Both the position numbers and the translations under genes were made by a program. A model generated the notes under the pieces. It did no database searches. It worked only from the letters and a program-made list of their open reading frames with translations, and was not told the origin of the DNA. Below, in pieces: positions 61,094-64,000 of a DNA stretch of 64,000 nucleotides. Origin of the DNA: Roseicyclus mahoneyensis (lineage in GTDB: Bacteria > Pseudomonadota > Alphaproteobacteria > Rhodobacterales > Rhodobacteraceae); NCBI RefSeq assembly GCF_003148775.1, contig NZ_QGGW01000001.1:806001-870000 (forward strand). The letters are read 5' to 3'. Position 1 is the stretch's first letter. Each line of letters starts with the position of its first letter.

Positions 61094-61905
61094 GCGGGGC
61101 GATGGCAACCATTCTGGACAAGATCAAGGCCTACAAGCTGGAGGAAATCGCCGCCGCCAAGGCCGCGCGCCCGCTGGCGCAGGTGGAGGAGGCCGCGCGC
61201 GCCGCGCCCCGCATCCGCCCCTTTGGTGCCGCGCTGCGGGCGGCCGAGGACACCGGCTATGGCCTGATCGCCGAGATCAAGAAGGCCAGCCCCTCCAAAG
61301 GTCTGATCCGCGCCGATTTCGACCCGCCCGTGTTGGCGAAAGCCTATGAGGCGGGCGGCGCGACCTGCCTGTCCGTCTTGACCGACACCCCGAGTTTCCA
61401 GGGCAAACCCGAGTATCTGAGCCGGGCGCGCGCGGCCTCATCCCTGCCCTGCCTGCGCAAGGATTTCCTCTATGACACCTACCAGGTGGCCGAAGCGCGG
61501 GCCTGGGGGGCGGATTGCATCTTGATCATCATGGCCTCGGTCGAGGACGGGCTGGCGGCGGAACTGGAAGACGCCGCGCGGCATTGGGGGATGGATGCGC
61601 TGATCGAGGTGCATGACGGGCATGAGCTGGACCGCGCGCTGCGGCTGACAAGCCCGCTGATTGGCATAAACAACCGCGATCTCAACACCTTCGTGACCGA
61701 CCTTGCCACAACCGAGCGGCTTGCCGCGCGCGTGCCGGACGACCGGATGGTGATCTCGGAATCGGGCCTTTTCACGCCCGACGACCTTGCCCGGATGGCG
61801 GAGGCGGGCGCGCGGTCCTTCCTGATAGGCGAAAGCCTGATGCGGCAAGACGACGTGACAACGGCAACCCGCGCAATTCTGTCGGGCGCGATGGCGGCGG
61901 GGTGA
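61090..61905 (+). CDS. trpC: Indole-3-glycerol phosphate synthase
   Basis: Closes the indole ring from carboxyphenylamino-deoxyribulose phosphate. The 271-residue TIM barrel shows [72 protein letters not shown] and ISESGLF. It is monofunctional (no TrpF part). The ATG at 61090 overlaps the trpD stop; another ATG four codons later is possible. moaC follows after 4 bases. Confidence 0.97.
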   Translation: MSGAMATILDKIKAYKLEEIAAAKAARPLAQVEEAARAAPRIRPFGAALRAAEDTGYGLIAEIKKASPSKGLIRADFDPPVLAKAYEAGGATCLSVLTDTPSFQGKPEYLSRARAASSLPCLRKDFLYDTYQVAEARAWGADCILIIMASVEDGLAAELEDAARHWGMDALIEVHDGHELDRALRLTSPLIGINNRDLNTFVTDLATTERLAARVPDDRMVISESGLFTPDDLARMAEAGARSFLIGESLMRQDDVTTATRAILSGAMAAG

Positions 61906-61909
61906 GGCG

Positions 61910-62389
61910 ATGGCGGAACTGACCCATTTCGACGGCGCGGGGCAGGCCCATATGGTCGATGTCTCAGACAAGCCCGTGACCGACCGGATCGCGGTGGCGA
62001 CAGGCTGGGTCAAGATGCGCCCCGAGACGCTGGCGCATGTGACGGCAGGCACGGCGAAAAAGGGCGATGTTCTGGGCATCGCGCGGCTGGCGGGGATCAT
62101 GGGGGCCAAGCGGACCGCCGATCTGATCCCGCTGTGTCACCCGCTGCCGATCACCAAGGTGACCCTCGATCTGGTGCCCGACGCCGACCTGCCCGGGGTT
62201 CGGATCACCGCGACGGTCAAGACGACAGGCCAGACCGGGGTGGAGATGGAGGCGCTGACGGCCGTGTCGGTCGCGGCGCTGACGGTGCATGACATGCTGA
62301 AGGCGGTGGAAAAGTCGATCGAGATCGGCGGCATCCGGGTTGTGCTGAAGGACGGCGGAAAATCCGGGCGCTACGAGGTCGGGGCGTGA
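61910..62389 (+). CDS. moaC: Cyclic pyranopterin monophosphate synthase
   Basis: Second step of molybdenum cofactor synthesis, acting after MoaA. The 159 residues contain [38 protein letters not shown] and [27 protein letters not shown], with the catalytic Lys/Asp set. It begins 4 bases after trpC, so it is likely in the trp transcript, an arrangement common in alphaproteobacteria. Confidence 0.97.
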   Translation: MAELTHFDGAGQAHMVDVSDKPVTDRIAVATGWVKMRPETLAHVTAGTAKKGDVLGIARLAGIMGAKRTADLIPLCHPLPITKVTLDLVPDADLPGVRITATVKTTGQTGVEMEALTAVSVAALTVHDMLKAVEKSIEIGGIRVVLKDGGKSGRYEVGA

Positions 62390-62451
62390 GGGCCGCACCA
62401 TGCGCGATGGCCCCTGCCTGAGGGTGTCGCGGGCTTGCGGGCGTCACGCAG

Positions 62452-62473
62452 GCATATTTGAAGAAAGATGAAA
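62452..62473 (+). repeat. Copy 2 of the dispersed 22-base intergenic element
   Basis: GCATATTT-GA-AGAAAGATGAAA lies between moaC and moeA and matches 20 of 22 bases of the inverted-orientation copy at 3038-3059. Confidence 0.5.
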
Positions 62474-62492
62474 CGATGAGCGGGGCGCGAAC

Positions 62493-63692
62493 ATGATCTC
62501 GGTGGAGGAGGCTCTGGCGACCTGTCTGGCGCTGGTCCGCCCCGTGGGCACCGAGACCGTGCCGCTGGCCGATGCGGGGGGAAGGGTGCTGTCCAGCTCG
62601 GTGATCGCGCGCCGCGACCAGCCACCCTTTGCAGCCTCGGCGATGGATGGCTATGCGCTGCGCCTGGACGACAGGGTGTCGGGCGCGGTTCTGCAAGTGG
62701 TGGGAGAGGCGCCGGCGGGGCGGGCCTGGGCGGGGGGGATCGGGCCGGGCGAGGCGTTGCGCATCTTCACCGGCGCGCCTGTGCCGGAAGGGGCCGATTG
62801 CGTCGTGATCCAGGAAGATGTGACGCGGGCGGGCGACCGGATTACGCTTGGCGATCGGCTTGAGCAGGGTGACAACATCCGCCCCGCGGGGGCCGATTTC
62901 CGCATCGGCGCGCGGATCGAGGCGCCAAGGCGCCTTTCGCCCGCGGATGTGGCGCTGGCAGCATCCATGAATGTGCCCCTGCTGGAGGTCTCGCGCCGCC
63001 CCGAGGTGGCGCTGATCGCCACCGGTGACGAACTGGTGAGCCCCGGCGAGCATCCGCGCCCCGACCAGATCGTCGCCTCCAACAGCTACGGGTTGAAGGC
63101 GATGGTCGAGGCCGAAGGCGCGCGCGCACGGCTTTTGCCGATTGCCCGCGACACCCGTGAAAGTCTGGAACAGGTTCTGCGGCTGGCGGCGGATGCCGAT
63201 CTGGTGGTGACGATCGGCGGCGCCTCGGTGGGCGATCACGATCTGGTCGGCAGCGTCGCGGCTGGCATGGGTCTGGAACGCGCCTTCTACAAGGTGGCGA
63301 TGCGGCCGGGTAAACCGCTGATGGCAGGCCGGCTTGGGCAGGCTGTGTTGCTCGGCCTTCCGGGCAATCCGGTCTCGTCCATGGTCTGTGGCGAGCTGTT
63401 CCTTGTCCCCATGCTGCGCGCGATGATGGCCCTGCCCACGGGCGCGCGGCGGCGGATGCGGGCGCGGCTGGGCTGCCATCTGCCCGAAAACGGGCCGCGG
63501 GCGCATTACATGCGCGCCGAGCTTGTGCCGGGCCCGGATTTTCCCGAGATCACGCCTTATGACAGTCAGGACAGTTCGCTTCTGACCGTGCTGGCGCAGG
63601 CAAATGCGCTGTTGGTGCGCGCGCCGCATGACGGGGCACTGCGCAGGGGCGATCTGGTGGACTATCTGCCCATGGTGCCCTTTCCGTCGTGA
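62493..63692 (+). CDS. moeA: Molybdopterin molybdotransferase
   Basis: Inserts molybdate into adenylylated molybdopterin. The 399 residues start MISVEEALATCLALVRP and show SAMDGYALR, GDNIRPAGADFRIGARI, ATGDELVSPGE, TIGGASVGDHDLV and LLGLPGNPVSSMV, all MoeA landmarks. It is followed closely by the lexA promoter, an order (moeA-lexA) common in Rhodobacterales. Confidence 0.97.
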   Translation: MISVEEALATCLALVRPVGTETVPLADAGGRVLSSSVIARRDQPPFAASAMDGYALRLDDRVSGAVLQVVGEAPAGRAWAGGIGPGEALRIFTGAPVPEGADCVVIQEDVTRAGDRITLGDRLEQGDNIRPAGADFRIGARIEAPRRLSPADVALAASMNVPLLEVSRRPEVALIATGDELVSPGEHPRPDQIVASNSYGLKAMVEAEGARARLLPIARDTRESLEQVLRLAADADLVVTIGGASVGDHDLVGSVAAGMGLERAFYKVAMRPGKPLMAGRLGQAVLLGLPGNPVSSMVCGELFLVPMLRAMMALPTGARRRMRARLGCHLPENGPRAHYMRAELVPGPDFPEITPYDSQDSSLLTVLAQANALLVRAPHDGALRRGDLVDYLPMVPFPS

Positions 63693-63696
63693 TTCG

Positions 63697-63725
63697 TTGA
63701 CACGGACGGGGAACAGGGGTAGAAC
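63697..63725 (+). promoter_or_regulatory. Promoter of lexA
   Basis: TTGACA (63697-63702) and TAGAAC (63720-63725) are spaced by exactly 17 bases, about 50 bases before the lexA ATG. The -10 overlaps two of the GAAC half-sites, so bound LexA would block RNA polymerase. Confidence 0.75.
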
Positions 63726-63736
63726 ATTACCCGAAC
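63711..63736. promoter_or_regulatory. LexA operator: three GAAC half-sites at 11-base spacing
   Basis: GAAC occurs at 63711, 63722 and 63733, giving two overlapping GAAC-N7-GAAC boxes, the alphaproteobacterial LexA target (complement of GTTC-N7-GTTC). The array sits on the promoter, which indicates autoregulation of lexA in the SOS response. Confidence 0.85.
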
Positions 63737-63773
63737 GCGTCCGCAGCGGCGCCGATTTGAGGAGTGTGAGCCG

Positions 63774-64000
63774 ATGTTGACCCGCAAACAGCGCGACCTG
63801 TTGGAATTCATCCATGGCCGCGTCCAGCGCGACGGGGTTCCGCCCTCCTTCGACGAAATGAAGGAGGCGCTGGATCTGCGGTCGAAATCGGGCATCCATC
63901 GGCTGATCACGGCGCTGGAGGAGCGTGGGTTCATCCGCCGTCTGGCCCATCGCGCGCGCGCCATCGAGATCGTGAAGATGCCCGACGCGATGGAGCGGCC
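63774..64000 (+). CDS. lexA: LexA repressor, N-terminal part
   Basis: SOS-response repressor, cut by the window end after 75 residues. The visible winged-helix DNA-binding domain reads [33 protein letters not shown], then [29 protein letters not shown]. The self-cleaving peptidase domain lies beyond the window. GAGGAG precedes the ATG, and LexA boxes lie on its promoter. Confidence 0.95.
   Translation, partial: MLTRKQRDLLEFIHGRVQRDGVPPSFDEMKEALDLRSKSGIHRLITALEERGFIRRLAHRARAIEIVKMPDAMER

Noticed and set aside
1-64000. CRISPR arrays, insertion sequences, prophage or integrated elements
   Set aside because: No spaced direct repeats, transposase, integrase or phage genes were seen; the tRNA-Ser flank shows no integrase or obvious attachment duplication.

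Overview
The window is a high-GC, densely packed chromosomal segment. It looks like core genome of a marine-type alphaproteobacterium of the order Rhodobacterales (Roseobacter/Paracoccaceae group). The evidence is the dusB(nifR3)-ntrB-ntrC-ntrY-ntrX order, NtrC-type regulators without GAFTGA, the fused ispDF gene, trpGDC-moaC-moeA-lexA linkage with GAAC-N7-GAAC LexA boxes, two TRAP transporters, and small families typical of the group (DUF6314, DUF6456, DUF6477, DUF2852). I see no prophage, insertion sequence, CRISPR array or obvious genomic island.

Layout. 1-4.8 kb: end of a TAXI-type TRAP receptor, its fused membrane component, a cytochrome P450 and a small lipoprotein. 4.8-12.0 kb (minus strand): nitrogen-regulation operon dusB-ntrB-ntrC-ntrY-ntrX. 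12.2-15.5 kb: ispDF-pgpA-cinA with start/stop overlaps, a conserved hypothetical gene and a TetR regulator. 15.4-20.5 kb: DUF6314 pair, purB, a small secreted protein with a strong terminator, a stand-alone FliG-like gene, a RatA/COQ10-type START protein, hpt and a 61-residue membrane protein. 20.7-25.6 kb: cytochrome c', a diheme cytochrome c, an exported hypothetical protein, lipA, DUF6456 and DUF6477 genes. 25.6-29.9 kb: an MttB-family methyltransferase, guaA, a small ABM-like protein and a YdcF-type protein. 29.9-37.6 kb: bamB with a YfgM-like TPR protein, then a divergent RND efflux pair behind two tandem palindromic operators. 37.6-40.7 kb: a 0.6-kb stretch without a convincing gene, tRNA-Ser(GGA), DUF2852, RDD, arginyltransferase and a VOC protein. 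40.8-45.3 kb (minus): a complete DctP/Q/M TRAP operon with unusually large membrane subunits. 45.7-50.2 kb: the branched-chain amino acid genes ilvB and ilvN, split by a BCCT transporter gene, with an Ile/Val/Leu-rich leader peptide and attenuator in front of ilvB. 50.3-54.1 kb: EF-hand protein, divergent ECF sigma factor, lytic transglycosylase, ssb and an aminotransferase. 54.2-64.0 kb: PpiD-type foldase, trpE, a divergent polysaccharide deacetylase, trpG-trpD-trpC, moaC, moeA and the start of lexA.

Most genes are housekeeping: nitrogen control, isoprenoid and phospholipid synthesis, purine synthesis and salvage, lipoate, Trp and Ile/Val synthesis, molybdenum cofactor, DNA repair and outer-membrane assembly. 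I did not find a clearly undescribed multi-gene system. The most interesting signals are regulatory: the ilv attenuator and split ilvB/ilvN arrangement, triple LexA half-sites on the lexA promoter, tandem RND operators with no adjacent regulator gene, an internal ribosome-binding site that could yield free IspF, hairpins separating receptor from permease genes in both TRAP loci, and a FliG-like protein that lacks the FliM-binding motif. Start codons were chosen from ribosome-binding sites, ATGA overlaps and family N-termini, and are the least certain part of the annotation.
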